64,000 nt of DNA from Caldilineaceae bacterium (GCA_020846635.1 JADLDO010000054.1:243656-307655); one strand, 5' to 3'. Positions 35,989 to 45,237 are shown, counted from the stretch's first letter. A program made the numbers and translations. Notes: a model not told the origin generated them from the sequence alone.

Positions 35989-36020
35989 GGTGACAGACAC
36001 TTTCGGAAGTGCCTGTCACC
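35989..36020. terminator. Hairpin after the HTH_42 gene
   Basis: A 14-base-pair stem with one mismatch (GGTGACAGACACTT against AAGTGCCTGTCACC) around a TCGG tetraloop, 6 bases after the stop codon. The following TCTCTAC is only weakly U-rich. Similar GTGACAGGCAC hairpins occur as repeats in other genomes. Confidence 0.6.
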
Positions 36021-36055
36021 TCTCTACACCCTCTTAGGTCACTTGTAGGATACTA

Positions 36056-36098
36056 TGTGGGATAAGTGTGGGATAAATGTGGGATAACTTGTGGGTAA
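36056..36098. repeat. Tandem 11-base-period repeats
   Basis: TGTGGGATAA occurs at 36056, 36067 and 36078, followed by a shortened TGTGGGTAA at 36090. The 11-base spacing puts the copies on one face of the helix. They sit between the convergent HTH_42 and mvaS genes. Confidence 0.75.
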
Positions 36099-36127
36099 TG
36101 GGGGAAAACAGAGCTGCTGCCTCCTGC

Positions 36128-37180
36128 CTAAGTCGTCGCCAACTTGCGGCGCATCCGCACATATTGGGCATAGTCAATCAGCACGCGGCGCGCAATATAA
36201 TCGCGCGTTGTCGGCGCGGCCTTCTGCACATCAGCAAGCCGCGGCGTCACCAGCAGGTCAAAGGCATCTGCCCCCGCGCCGCTGCCATAGCTCACCATCA
36301 AAATTCGCTGCCCAGGCTCAGCCACATCCAGCACTGCCGCCAGCCCAATCATTGCTGATCCGGCATAGGTGTTCCCAATCTCCCCCACCAACAGCCCCGT
36401 CACCCACTGGCGCGCCTCAAAGCCCATATCAACCAGCGCACGCGTCGGAAACTTGCGATTGGGCTGATGAAAGACCACATGGTCATAATCGGCGGGCGTG
36501 CTGCCCATCTCCTCCATCATGCGCGCCGCCGCGGGCATGACATGACCGAAATAGCCCGGATCGCCACTAAAGCGCTCGGCGTGGCTGGGATAATGCGTAG
36601 AAGGTCGCCGCCAAAAGTCAGTCGTGTCGGAGACATGGCTGGACGTGCGCTGAATCACCACCAATGCTTCTTCCGCAGGCCCCAGGATATAGGCGGCCCC
36701 ACCCGCACCCGCTGTATACTCCAGCGCATCCCCAGGGCGACCCTGCGCCGTGTCCATGCCAATCGACAGCGCATAATCCGCCATCCCGCTGCCCACAAAG
36801 CCAATCGCGGCCTGCATCGCCTCAGTTCCCGCCTTACACGCAAACTGCCAGTCGGCAGCCAAGACCTGTGGCGTGGCCCCAACCGCCTCTGCCACAATCG
36901 TTCCCGTCGGCTTCACCGCATAGGGATGGCTTTCGCTGCCCACCCAAACCGCGCGCAGCAGGCTCGGTTCAATTCGGGCGCGAGCCAGCGCATTGCGCGC
37001 CGCCTCAATGCTCATTGTCGCCGTGTCCTCATCCAGCCCCGGCACCGCCTTCTCCTTCACAGGGCTGGCGCTGTTGCCCTCCGTCCAGACACGCGAAATT
37101 TCGCTCCCAGGCAAACGATACCGCGGAACATAGGCCCCATAGCCGACAATGCCCACACCCCGCAAAGGTTGATTCAACAT
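36128..37180 (-). CDS. mvaS: Hydroxymethylglutaryl-CoA synthase (archaeal-type)
   Basis: Condenses acetyl-CoA with acetoacetyl-CoA to HMG-CoA, an early step of the mevalonate pathway. 350 residues, the length of the archaeal-type enzyme. The start GVGIVGYGAYVPRYRL is typical, the nucleophilic Cys is Cys115 in FACKAGTEA, and the catalytic His lies in VVFHQPNRKFP. The GNTYAGSAMIGLAAVLD block confirms a thiolase-fold condensing enzyme. HMG-CoA reductase follows upstream on the same strand, about 200 bases away across a palindromic repeat, so regulation may be shared. Confidence 0.92.
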   Translation of the reverse strand: MLNQPLRGVGIVGYGAYVPRYRLPGSEISRVWTEGNSASPVKEKAVPGLDEDTATMSIEAARNALARARIEPSLLRAVWVGSESHPYAVKPTGTIVAEAVGATPQVLAADWQFACKAGTEAMQAAIGFVGSGMADYALSIGMDTAQGRPGDALEYTAGAGGAAYILGPAEEALVVIQRTSSHVSDTTDFWRRPSTHYPSHAERFSGDPGYFGHVMPAAARMMEEMGSTPADYDHVVFHQPNRKFPTRALVDMGFEARQWVTGLLVGEIGNTYAGSAMIGLAAVLDVAEPGQRILMVSYGSGAGADAFDLLVTPRLADVQKAAPTTRDYIARRVLIDYAQYVRMRRKLATT

Positions 37181-37382
37181 AAACGCTATAACCTCGCCTC
37201 TAGCTCACCGGTATCTAACGTACCGCACCTACTCACCCATACGCGTCCATGCGCGTCCGTAAGGACGCAATCGATTGCGTCCCTACCTCGACTGTCTGCG
37301 TAACGGGAGTTACTCACCAATACGCACATCACCCGCGCAGCGGTTCATCCTGTTCAATATCCCACAAAACAGCCACCAAAAC
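37181..37382. repeat. Palindrome with flanking direct repeats between mvaA and mvaS
   Basis: A perfect 20-base palindrome, GGACGCAATCGATTGCGTCC, spans 37263-37282, with GTA on its left and CTAC on its right extending the symmetry imperfectly. Two near-identical 15-base direct repeats (TACTCACCCATACGC near 37230 and TACTCACCAATACGC near 37311) flank it. The shape suggests a dispersed palindromic repeat element. Confidence 0.6.
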
Positions 37383-38756
37383 CTATCTATCTTGCGCCAA
37401 TAACTCTCGCGCCCGCTCCACACGGATTTGCCCCTCTTGCACCAGCCGCTCGGCGACCCAATCCACTGCCGCGCCCTCCGCCCCCGCCGCAATCGCCATC
37501 TGGCGCGCATGAAGCGCCATGTGCCCGCGCTGGATGCCATCCGTCGCCAGCGCGCGGATCGCTGCCAAATTCTGCGCCAGCCCAACCGCGGCCATGACCT
37601 CGCTCAACTCTCGCGCGCTGCCCACGCCCAGAATCTTCAACGCCACCTGCGCCACTGGATGCGCCCGCGTTGCGCCCCCAACAATGCCAACAGCCAGCGG
37701 CAACTCCAGGCGTCCATAGAGCAGAGGCCAATCAGCCTCATCAGGTAATCTAACAGCATCGCTTCGATAGGCACTAGACCCAAGCAACTCCATCTTTTCA
37801 CGCACCACGCGCCAATCTGTCAGTGCCGCATAACGCCCCTGGCGCGCCGCATACGCATGGGCCCCCGCTTCAATCGCCCGCCAATCATTACCCGTCGCCA
37901 GCGCAACGGCGTCAATCCCATTCATGATCCCCTTGTTGTGGGTGGCAGCACGATAGGGGTCTGCCACCGCCAGCGCATTGGCATGAGCAATCCCCTCGAT
38001 GACTGCTTCGCCGCCAAAGCCCGCGGTGGAAAAGGCATGTGCCGGGATCACCACCTCGGCCCATGCCCGGCGGCGATCGCTGTAGTTGCTCAGAATCCGT
38101 AAAAGCGCACGCCCCCCGCTCAACGCCTCCAAGCGCGGCGCAATCGCCTCCGCCGCGGTGTTAACGGCATTGGCCCCCATCGCATCGCGCACATCAAAGA
38201 GCAGATGCACGACCAACATTGGCACTGTCGGCGTCTGGGGCAACCAGCGCACCTCGACATCGACCGGCCCGCCCCCCAAACGCGCAATCGTCGGGCTGGT
38301 ATTCGCCAGCGCCAATAGTTCTTGCTTTGCACCTAGAATCGCCGCAGTCGCCAGTTCAGGGTCAGCCACGCCGAGCAACTGCACCTGTGCGATCATGATC
38401 GGCTCGCTGCTGCCTGTGCGAAAACCGCCGCCCAGGCGTGCCAACCGCGCGGCAAAGCTTACCGCTGCCACCACCGATGGCTCCTCGACCACAAGCGGGA
38501 TCAGATAGTCGCGACCATTGATCGTGAAGTTGGTGCCGATGCCCAAAGGCAGGTCATAGCGCCCCACGACATTCTCGATCATCTTGTCGCCACGTTCCAC
38601 GCCCATGCCCTGTGCCAGCCAAGCACATTCTTCCGGCGTCAGCGCAGCCCAAGCCGCCAGCGTGGCGACGCGCTCATTCAAGGATAATTGATAAAAGCCA
38701 CCCAAACGGGAAGTCCGGCCTTCAGCATCAGGGGAGGAAACAGAAGATTGACCCAT
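37383..38756 (-). CDS. mvaA: Hydroxymethylglutaryl-CoA reductase, class II type
   Basis: Reduces HMG-CoA to mevalonate with NAD(P)H. 457 residues, near the class II length (about 430). The N-terminal part shows the family's FYQLSLNERV start. Substrate and catalytic elements include EEPSVVAAVSFAARLAR (catalytic Glu) and HNKGIMNGIDAVALATGNDW (catalytic Lys and Asp). A C-terminal His-containing segment (RGHMALHARQMA) follows. With mvaS it gives the committed steps to mevalonate; the remaining mevalonate genes are not in the window. Confidence 0.92.
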   Translation of the reverse strand: MGQSSVSSPDAEGRTSRLGGFYQLSLNERVATLAAWAALTPEECAWLAQGMGVERGDKMIENVVGRYDLPLGIGTNFTINGRDYLIPLVVEEPSVVAAVSFAARLARLGGGFRTGSSEPIMIAQVQLLGVADPELATAAILGAKQELLALANTSPTIARLGGGPVDVEVRWLPQTPTVPMLVVHLLFDVRDAMGANAVNTAAEAIAPRLEALSGGRALLRILSNYSDRRRAWAEVVIPAHAFSTAGFGGEAVIEGIAHANALAVADPYRAATHNKGIMNGIDAVALATGNDWRAIEAGAHAYAARQGRYAALTDWRVVREKMELLGSSAYRSDAVRLPDEADWPLLYGRLELPLAVGIVGGATRAHPVAQVALKILGVGSARELSEVMAAVGLAQNLAAIRALATDGIQRGHMALHARQMAIAAGAEGAAVDWVAERLVQEGQIRVERARELLAQDR

Positions 38757-38847
38757 ACATTCTCATTCTCTGCGCTCATTCTCTGCGGCTCTGCGCGAGA
38801 AAATTCCTGATTCTCACGCAGCAGTGCAGAGGAAACAGCGTAAAAAG

Positions 38848-40278
38848 TCAGCTACCAAAGGCCAGCAGTGCGCGGCCAATCGGCAGATCCATCAATTGCG
38901 GCGCAACAGCCAGCCCCACAGAGAGGAACAAGACAAAGAGCGCCAGGGCCATGTTCAGGGGTTGCTCCCGCGCCAAAAAGCGGTTGTCAAGCGGGCCAAA
39001 GAGCGCACGCGCCAGCCGGATATAGCCGAAGATTGCGCCCGCCGATGCCAACAGCACCACAGCCGCCGGTCGCCAATCGGATTCAGCCACAATTTGCAGC
39101 GCCGCCCAATGCCCCGTAAAGCCTGCGCTCAAGGGAAACCCAGCCAGCCCCAACCCACCTAGCAAGAAAGCCGCGCTGTTCCACGGCAAGCGGCTGCCCG
39201 CGCCTTGCACACGCGCCAACGACAACCCGCCCGTGTGCTGCTCCAGCACTGCCAGCCCCGCCGCTGCGGTCAACATGCTCACCACGCGCAAGCCAAAAAG
39301 GAAGAGCACCAGCGACCACCCTCGCGACCCAGGAGCCGCCAGGACTAACAGAATGACACCCCAGTCATGCAGCGCCGAATAGCCCCATAAGCGCCCGGCG
39401 TGGGTCGCGCCAAAGGCAGCCACCCCGCCCCACACCGCCGTTACCAGCCCAATCCAGGTCAGCCATAGCCCCAATGGCGCTTGTTGGGCGACAAACTCAA
39501 AGGTCGCCAGCGTGCGATAGAGCAGGTGCAGCGCCGCCAGTTGGCCCAAAAGCGTCAGCAGTGCCGTGGTCACAGGGGGCGCAGATTGGGCAATAGCCGC
39601 CTGCGCGCCATGCAGCGGTACTGGAGCCAACAGCAGCACCAGCCCCAGCGACAACAGTTGCGCCGCCGTTTGCGCTGTCGATAGATCCTGCGGATTCAGC
39701 GGCATCTGTTCAATATACCAGGATGCGATCAAAAAAAGCGGAAAGGCCAGCAAGGGCGGGATGAGACTACGCACAGGGCCCGCAGGGATGCTCAATCGCC
39801 CTGCCTGAAGGACAAAGACGCCCACGGTTGCCAAAATCGCCAGCAGCAAGGGAATAATCAGCGGTGGGGCCAAAGGGCTCGTACTCAGGAGCGTGACTGT
39901 CACGTAGCCCGCTAGCAGCGTCAGGCTAAAGGGGACAAAGCTCCACCCCTGGCTCAAACAGGCAGCAATGGCGAAGGCCACAGCGGTCAGGAAGAACATA
40001 GCGATGAGCATCGGGATCGCCCCCGCCTCCAGCCGCAGCGTAAAGCCCAGCCGTTCGATGGAAGCGCCCAGATCCACCACTTGGCCCGTAACAGGCAGCA
40101 GCCAGAGTGGCTGTTGAAGATCCACCTGCCACAGGAACGTTGCCCAAAAGCCCGTCACCACAATGCCCAGCAGCGCCGTCAGTCGCTCCCACTGGCGGCT
40201 CAAATAGGTGATAACAGCCGCTGCCAGCAGCGTGCCGATCATCAGCAGCGGCAGGGTCAACCAGGGTGTGCCACTCAT
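38848..40278 (-). CDS. NuoN/HyfF-like membrane subunit (proton_antipo_M family), degenerate
   Basis: About 476 residues with some 14 membrane helices, resembling the antiporter-like subunits of complex I and group 4 hydrogenases. Around the expected TM7 site the sequence is LLLAPVPLHGAQAA, where functional members have a Lys (as in KxGxFPxHxW). The TM5 Glu is also not evident. The start ATG at 40278 overlaps the stop of the preceding gene (ATGA), showing translational coupling. The upstream extension to 40359 overlaps that gene and is rejected. The missing charges suggest it does not pump protons in the usual way. Confidence 0.7.
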   Translation of the reverse strand: MSGTPWLTLPLLMIGTLLAAAVITYLSRQWERLTALLGIVVTGFWATFLWQVDLQQPLWLLPVTGQVVDLGASIERLGFTLRLEAGAIPMLIAMFFLTAVAFAIAACLSQGWSFVPFSLTLLAGYVTVTLLSTSPLAPPLIIPLLLAILATVGVFVLQAGRLSIPAGPVRSLIPPLLAFPLFLIASWYIEQMPLNPQDLSTAQTAAQLLSLGLVLLLAPVPLHGAQAAIAQSAPPVTTALLTLLGQLAALHLLYRTLATFEFVAQQAPLGLWLTWIGLVTAVWGGVAAFGATHAGRLWGYSALHDWGVILLVLAAPGSRGWSLVLFLFGLRVVSMLTAAAGLAVLEQHTGGLSLARVQGAGSRLPWNSAAFLLGGLGLAGFPLSAGFTGHWAALQIVAESDWRPAAVVLLASAGAIFGYIRLARALFGPLDNRFLAREQPLNMALALFVLFLSVGLAVAPQLMDLPIGRALLAFGS

Positions 40279-41054
40279 GGTCGCCGCCTCTGTATGAATT
40301 GGCGTGCCCGCTCCATCAACGCCGTGCCCCACGGCTGACGCTGTATCCACACAACCCACTCATCCACTTCTCGCCCCTGCATGACGGGCAGTGGTGCGAT
40401 GGGGATGCCCAATTCAGACGGAAAGGTAATGTCCGTCACGACAGGCGCACTCTGTTCTACCGAAACCTGTTCGACCAGCACCAAGTAGCTGCCCGCCAGC
40501 GCCAAAAGCAGTGACAACATGCCGATCAAGGCCACCAATGCCGGGCTGTTGACAAGCACCGCGGTGCTGACTTGGATGGGTATGATCCACATCAGCAGGG
40601 CAATGGTGGCGAACAAGGGATTGTCACTCATACCCAACATCACCAACATACAAATGGTCAGCCAGACAAAGAGATCGACCAGTTGGGCTGCGACTTCAGG
40701 CAGCGGCACCGCAATATCCGCCAAACTCCAGGCTACATAGAGCAGGACGAGCAGTAATGCGCGCAACTGCCAGGTACCCGCTTGATAGAGCGTCGTGGTT
40801 CGGGTCATGCGCTGCGCTGAAAGGGCCAGGATCAAGCACGCCAACCCCATCACGACCACCATGACTCCAGCCCACTCTGCGGGCAATTGTCCCAGGCCGA
40901 CCGCGGCGCTTGCCACGCCAACCTGTACGCAGAACAAGCCCAGCAGCGCCACCCGCCACTCCCAGAGGATAATCATCAGCGCCACCGCCGATCCAATCGC
41001 TATAGAACCCGCTGTGCCGCCAAAAAAACTCAGCAGTCCAAAGATGCTTTCCAT
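40275..41054 (-). CDS. Membrane subunit similar in position to HyfE
   Basis: 259 residues: six or so membrane helices in the first about 205 residues, then a soluble tail (about 210-259) with Trp-rich EWVVWIQRQPWG. Placed between a NuoL-like and a NuoN-like subunit it corresponds in order and size to HyfE of hydrogenase-4-type modules, but I see no diagnostic residue. Its stop overlaps the next gene's start and its own start lies 23 bases after the previous stop. Confidence 0.55.
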   Translation of the reverse strand: MESIFGLLSFFGGTAGSIAIGSAVALMIILWEWRVALLGLFCVQVGVASAAVGLGQLPAEWAGVMVVVMGLACLILALSAQRMTRTTTLYQAGTWQLRALLLVLLYVAWSLADIAVPLPEVAAQLVDLFVWLTICMLVMLGMSDNPLFATIALLMWIIPIQVSTAVLVNSPALVALIGMLSLLLALAGSYLVLVEQVSVEQSAPVVTDITFPSELGIPIAPLPVMQGREVDEWVVWIQRQPWGTALMERARQFIQRRRP

Positions 41055-41077
41055 CTTCCTCTATCTACAACTCACGC

Positions 41078-42781
41078 TCAACGCAGCAGCAAAAAGATCA
41101 TGAGACACAAAACCATGACCCACCCCATGTATCCTGCACCTTCCAATACCTGCGCCACACTTGCCCAACCGCTGCTGAATTGATTCATCCCCCACCATGA
41201 AAGGCGAAAGAGCCATTGCAGCCGCGTCACCCGGCTGATGCGCTGGGGCCACGGGCCTAACTGTGCCCACAAGGCCGGTTGGTTCGACACCAGCAAGATG
41301 CCTAACGCCAGCGGCAGCGCCACTGTCACCCAAACCGGCCACTCGGCAATCACAGTCGGTGGGTTGCCCAACATCGGCGGGATGGCATCTTCCAGGCTTG
41401 CCAACGAAGCTGTCGCCTCGGGAAAGAAGCCCACGACCGCTAACGGAATCGCCAGTGCAACCACGGCGATCAACAAGCGTATAGTTACGCCCGACCGGAA
41501 ATGCTGCTCTCCTCCATGCGCGCCCGCGCTCCAACTACGCAGCATCGCCGCCACTTGGATAGACTGCGCCAACACCAGCCCTACAAAGAGCAGCAGAAAG
41601 ATCGGCCCTTCGGTCAACAAGCGCGCCAAAGAGGGCTGTGTCAGAAAGCCCGGTGTGAAAGGCACACCCGCCAACGCCAGCGCCCCCACACTGACCGGAA
41701 TCTGCCAGCCCCACGTTTGCCACACCTGATCACCCACAAGCCACAATCCCCCACCCAACGCAAACGCCGTTGTCGGCCAGATCAGCCCGACCGGCCCTTC
41801 GCCGAAGGCCAGCGCGCCCGACAGCGCGGCCAGCCCTGCCGAGGTAATCAGCACAAAGGTCGTGTGATTGGGTTGATCGTTGGCAGTCCACGCTGCCAGG
41901 GCGCTGCCGGTTAGCGAGAGGATGAGCAAAAAGAGAATGTCGGGTTGCAGGAGGATATACTCGACACCCAGCCCCACGGTCCACCCCAACAGCCACAGCC
42001 CGCAGAGGACGGGAACCATATGATCCAGCAGCCGTTCGGCCACATTGACGCGCAATCCGTCACTGGGCAGCAGCCACAGGTGGAAGGGATAGATGCCCGC
42101 GCGGATCAGAGAGGCCAACAGCATCAACGCCACCGTTTCCGGCGGCAAGAGTCCATCCTGCAACGGCTGCCCGGGGCCGCTTGGCCCCGCGGGCAGCAGC
42201 CCGATTAAGAGCAGAAGCGCTCCCAAGAGACTTAGCCCCTTCGCCTGATGCTGCGGCGAATTCCAGCCTGGATCATCCTGATCTTCGTCATCGGAGCGCG
42301 TGGCCCCGCGCACCAGCGTAAAGAGATCCAGCACCACCCACGTCAGCATCGCGGTCAGAACGTTGCCGCTGCCGACAAAGAGAAGCCCTGCCGCCAGCAC
42401 ACCCAGATGAATTGCCAGGGAAGAATGGGCGCGCCGGTTCGTACCGGCAGAAGCCCGTGGCGTATTGAGGTCAAGCAGGATGCCCACGCCACCTAACAAC
42501 AAAATCAGCCCCGAAATATACCAATTCCAACCATCCCCCACCCAAAGCAGGTTTGCACCTGTTTGCAGTGGCGGTTGCCAGGGCAGGCTAAAAATGGGCA
42601 CCACCGGCTCGGTACGCAGGCCCAAAAAGAGCCAGACCGCCAGCGCCACAAAAAAGAGCGCCAACCCGGTCAACCAGCCAGGCCGACGCACCCAGCGCCC
42701 GACGAGCACTTCTACCATTGCGCCCAAGAGCAAAACCAGGGCGGGGCCAATGGGCGACACAATGTACTGCAAGATGGTCAT
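41078..42781 (-). CDS. NuoL/HyfB-like membrane subunit (proton_antipo_M family), degenerate
   Basis: About 567 residues with some 14 to 15 membrane helices. The family's central block is recognisable as ASLIRAGIYPFHLWLLPSDGL, where the usual Lys (KSAQFPLHxWLP) is replaced by Arg. The usual TM5 Glu region reads TWVVLDLFTL, with Asp in place of Glu. The ATG at 42781 begins the first membrane segment; the upstream extension to 42844 is unlikely. It is the first gene of a three-gene module with no peripheral dehydrogenase or hydrogenase subunits nearby. Confidence 0.7.
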   Translation of the reverse strand: MTILQYIVSPIGPALVLLLGAMVEVLVGRWVRRPGWLTGLALFFVALAVWLFLGLRTEPVVPIFSLPWQPPLQTGANLLWVGDGWNWYISGLILLLGGVGILLDLNTPRASAGTNRRAHSSLAIHLGVLAAGLLFVGSGNVLTAMLTWVVLDLFTLVRGATRSDDEDQDDPGWNSPQHQAKGLSLLGALLLLIGLLPAGPSGPGQPLQDGLLPPETVALMLLASLIRAGIYPFHLWLLPSDGLRVNVAERLLDHMVPVLCGLWLLGWTVGLGVEYILLQPDILFLLILSLTGSALAAWTANDQPNHTTFVLITSAGLAALSGALAFGEGPVGLIWPTTAFALGGGLWLVGDQVWQTWGWQIPVSVGALALAGVPFTPGFLTQPSLARLLTEGPIFLLLFVGLVLAQSIQVAAMLRSWSAGAHGGEQHFRSGVTIRLLIAVVALAIPLAVVGFFPEATASLASLEDAIPPMLGNPPTVIAEWPVWVTVALPLALGILLVSNQPALWAQLGPWPQRISRVTRLQWLFRLSWWGMNQFSSGWASVAQVLEGAGYMGWVMVLCLMIFLLLR

Positions 42782-42874
42782 CACAAACGAGGATTTTAGC
42801 ACACGGCGCGGCGCGCTGCCAACCCAACAGCCCCCTAGCCACAAATCAACGCACGCATCACCTTGAGAGCTACC

Positions 42875-43666
42875 CTAGAGCAGCATCCCGCGCAGCACCG
42901 TGACCGCTTGACCGCGCATCAATACACGGTCACCCGCCACCTCCACACGCACAGTGCCGCCGCGTGGGGAGGCCTGGAACGCAGTCATCTCATGCTTATC
43001 GAGCTTTGCCGCCCAGTAGGGCGCGAGGCAGCAATGGGCCGAACCCGTTACCGGGTCTTCATCAATGCCCGCGGCAGGGCCAAAAAAGCGTGAAACAAAA
43101 TCATAGTCGCCCTCCTCATCGCGCGCCGTCACCATCACCCCACGCGCGGGAATCTTGCCGAGCAGCGGGTAATCCGGCTGCAGCGCACGCACCTCTGCGG
43201 CGGAACCGACTTCTACCAGATAATCAAACTTATTGCGCCCCACATGGCGCGCCTCACGAATCCCCAATGCCCGCAGCAGCTCCGGCGCAGGATCGGCAGC
43301 TTCCGCCAGGATCGCCGGAAAATTGAGCTCGATCCATCCTTCCTGCAAATGTGCCGTCAGCACCCCGCTCAGGGTATAAAAGCGCGCTTCTTCCTCTGCC
43401 CACAGATAACCCGCTTCCCACAACACATGGGCGCTCGCCAGGGTGGCATGGCCGCACAGTTCGACCTCAACCGTGGGTGTAAACCAACGCAGGCGGAAGC
43501 CATCGTTCTCACGAAAGAGAAAGGCTGTCTCCGATAGGTTCATCTCCGCCGCCACTGCCTGCATCCAGCTTTCTTCAGCAGGCTCTTCCAGCAGACAGAC
43601 CGCGGCGGGATTCCCACCAAAGCGTTGATTTGTAAAGGCATCTACATGATAGAGAGGTTTCTCCAT
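42875..43666 (-). CDS. PhzF-family isomerase/epimerase
   Basis: 263 residues of the diaminopimelate-epimerase-like PhzF family. Diagnostic parts are the start YHVDAFTNQRFGGNPAAVCLL, the ELCGHATLASAHVLWE block near residue 70, and DEDPVTGSAHCCLAPYWA near residue 205. The ATG at 43666 follows GGAGG at 5 bases, which fixes the start; the frame's earlier in-frame ATGs are not used. The substrate is unknown, as for most of the family. Confidence 0.9.
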   Translation of the reverse strand: MEKPLYHVDAFTNQRFGGNPAAVCLLEEPAEESWMQAVAAEMNLSETAFLFRENDGFRLRWFTPTVEVELCGHATLASAHVLWEAGYLWAEEEARFYTLSGVLTAHLQEGWIELNFPAILAEAADPAPELLRALGIREARHVGRNKFDYLVEVGSAAEVRALQPDYPLLGKIPARGVMVTARDEEGDYDFVSRFFGPAAGIDEDPVTGSAHCCLAPYWAAKLDKHEMTAFQASPRGGTVRVEVAGDRVLMRGQAVTVLRGMLL

Positions 43667-43929
43667 AGCGTCCTCCTTCCCCATCACTCTCTCCTTGCCA
43701 CCTCTGGCTGTGCGTGGCGAAGCAAGCCCTACTCCCGTTCACGCTTGAATAGACCGCGGAAGAAATCGACGATGGACTCTTGGTGAGAATTCTCTCAACT
43801 GGTTCATTTAGCCGCCATTGTACGGTCTAGCCCTACGATGCGTCAATCGCGCGCCCTGCCGCAAGAGCACCCGACCCGGAACATGATATACTCTAAACGT
43901 CACGTACATAGCGCATAAGGAGCCATCTG

Positions 43930-45174
43930 ATGACCGACTTTCCACGCCTAGCACCCGTCCGCCAGCACTTAACCACCAGCCACATCGCCGATGTCGCCGC
44001 CCATGTAACCGAGCAACTCGCTGCATCCTCGCTGCAAAAAAGCATCCAACCCGGAATGCGCGTTGCCATTGGGCTGGGCAGCCGCGGCGTAGCCTGTATT
44101 CGAGATGTCGTCACACCTCTGGTAGAAACGCTCTTGACTTGGGGCGCGCAACCCTTCCTGGTTCCCGCGATGGGCAGCCACGGGGGCGGCACTGCCGAAG
44201 GACAGTGCGAAGTGCTGGTTGGCTATGGTTTGGCAAAGTTGGGCGTGCCGATTCTTTCCAGCATGGAAAGCATTGAAATCGGCACAACGCCAGAGGGGAT
44301 GCCTGTCTACACCGATACCCACGCCGCGCAAGCCGACGCCATCCTCGTTGTCAACCGCATCAAGCCCCACACCGCCTTTCGCAACCAATGGGAAAGTGGC
44401 CTGATGAAAATGTTGGCGGTTGGTCTGGGCAAAGAGGCGGGCGCGGCCACCATTCATGGCTGGGGTCTGCGCGATGCCATGCCTGCCGCGGCGCGTGTTG
44501 TCCTGGCAAAACTGCCTGTCATCGGCGGCATTGCCATTGTCGAGAATGGGCAGCACCAGCCCACAGCCATCGAGGTCATTCCTGCCGCCCAAATCGAAGC
44601 GCGCGAGCCTGCGCTGCTCACCCTTGCATGGGAGCATCTGCCACGCATCCCCTTAGAGCCGTTGGATTTGCTCGTCCTACAAGAGATCGGCAAGGACATT
44701 AGTGGCACAGGCATGGATTTGAATGTGGTGGGCATGTGGCGACGCACCGGCGGCCTACCACAACCTGATTTCCGCGTGATCACCGCGTTGGACCTCACCC
44801 CGAACAGCCACGGCAATGCCGTAGGCGTGGGCTATTGCGATCTGATCTCGCAGCGGCTGGCAGATAAAGTGGATCGCCATGTGACCTATACCAACTGCCT
44901 GACTGCGGGCAACTTCAACGGTGGCAAACTCCCCATCACGCTGCCCACGGACCGCGACGTCATCACAGCCGCGCTGCCACGCACCTCTCCGGCGCAGGCA
45001 CGCGTCGTCGTGGCGCGCAACACGCTCGACCTGGGCTTGCTCTGGATCAGTGAAACCCTGCTACCTCAAGTTGAGTCGATTGCCACCCTGGAACAAATCG
45101 GCCCACCGCAGCCGATGACCTTCGACGCGGCGGGCCAATTATCATTGCCCGAACTGACGATCGCTGCACACTAA
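43930..45174 (+). CDS. LarA-superfamily (DUF2088) protein
   Basis: 414 residues of the nickel-dependent lactate racemase superfamily, N-terminal domain first. Recognisable parts are VAIGLGSRGVA, VPAMGSHGGGTAEGQ (about residue 80) and NRIKPHTAFRNQWESGLMKML (about 145-165) with a His-Lys-rich region, then VGLGKEAGAATIHGWGL. LarA's catalytic nickel-pincer residues (His, His, Lys, His) are only partly matched here, and no larB/C/E genes (cofactor synthesis) are nearby. Racemase activity is therefore uncertain. Start is preceded by AAGGAGCC. Confidence 0.7.
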   Translation: MTDFPRLAPVRQHLTTSHIADVAAHVTEQLAASSLQKSIQPGMRVAIGLGSRGVACIRDVVTPLVETLLTWGAQPFLVPAMGSHGGGTAEGQCEVLVGYGLAKLGVPILSSMESIEIGTTPEGMPVYTDTHAAQADAILVVNRIKPHTAFRNQWESGLMKMLAVGLGKEAGAATIHGWGLRDAMPAAARVVLAKLPVIGGIAIVENGQHQPTAIEVIPAAQIEAREPALLTLAWEHLPRIPLEPLDLLVLQEIGKDISGTGMDLNVVGMWRRTGGLPQPDFRVITALDLTPNSHGNAVGVGYCDLISQRLADKVDRHVTYTNCLTAGNFNGGKLPITLPTDRDVITAALPRTSPAQARVVVARNTLDLGLLWISETLLPQVESIATLEQIGPPQPMTFDAAGQLSLPELTIAAH

Positions 45175-45188
45175 GCGACACGCTCGTT

Positions 45189-45233
45189 GTCATTCCGACC
45201 AGCGGGAGAAATCCCTTCTCCGGTCGGAATGAC
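45189..45233. repeat. Palindromic element, probable bidirectional terminator
   Basis: GTCATTCCGACC and its exact complement form a 12-base stem around an inner imperfect GGGAGAA/TTCTCC helix. It separates the converging LarA-like and small-lipoprotein genes. Such GTCATTCCGACC palindromes are widely dispersed in bacterial genomes. Confidence 0.65.
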
Positions 45234-45237
45234 AGGG

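Noticed and set aside
36056..36098. TGTGGGATAA copies as DnaA boxes or an origin
   Set aside because: The DnaA box is TTATCCACA (9 bases); here each copy has an extra G (TTATCCCACA). No dnaA, dnaN or AT-rich unwinding region is near.
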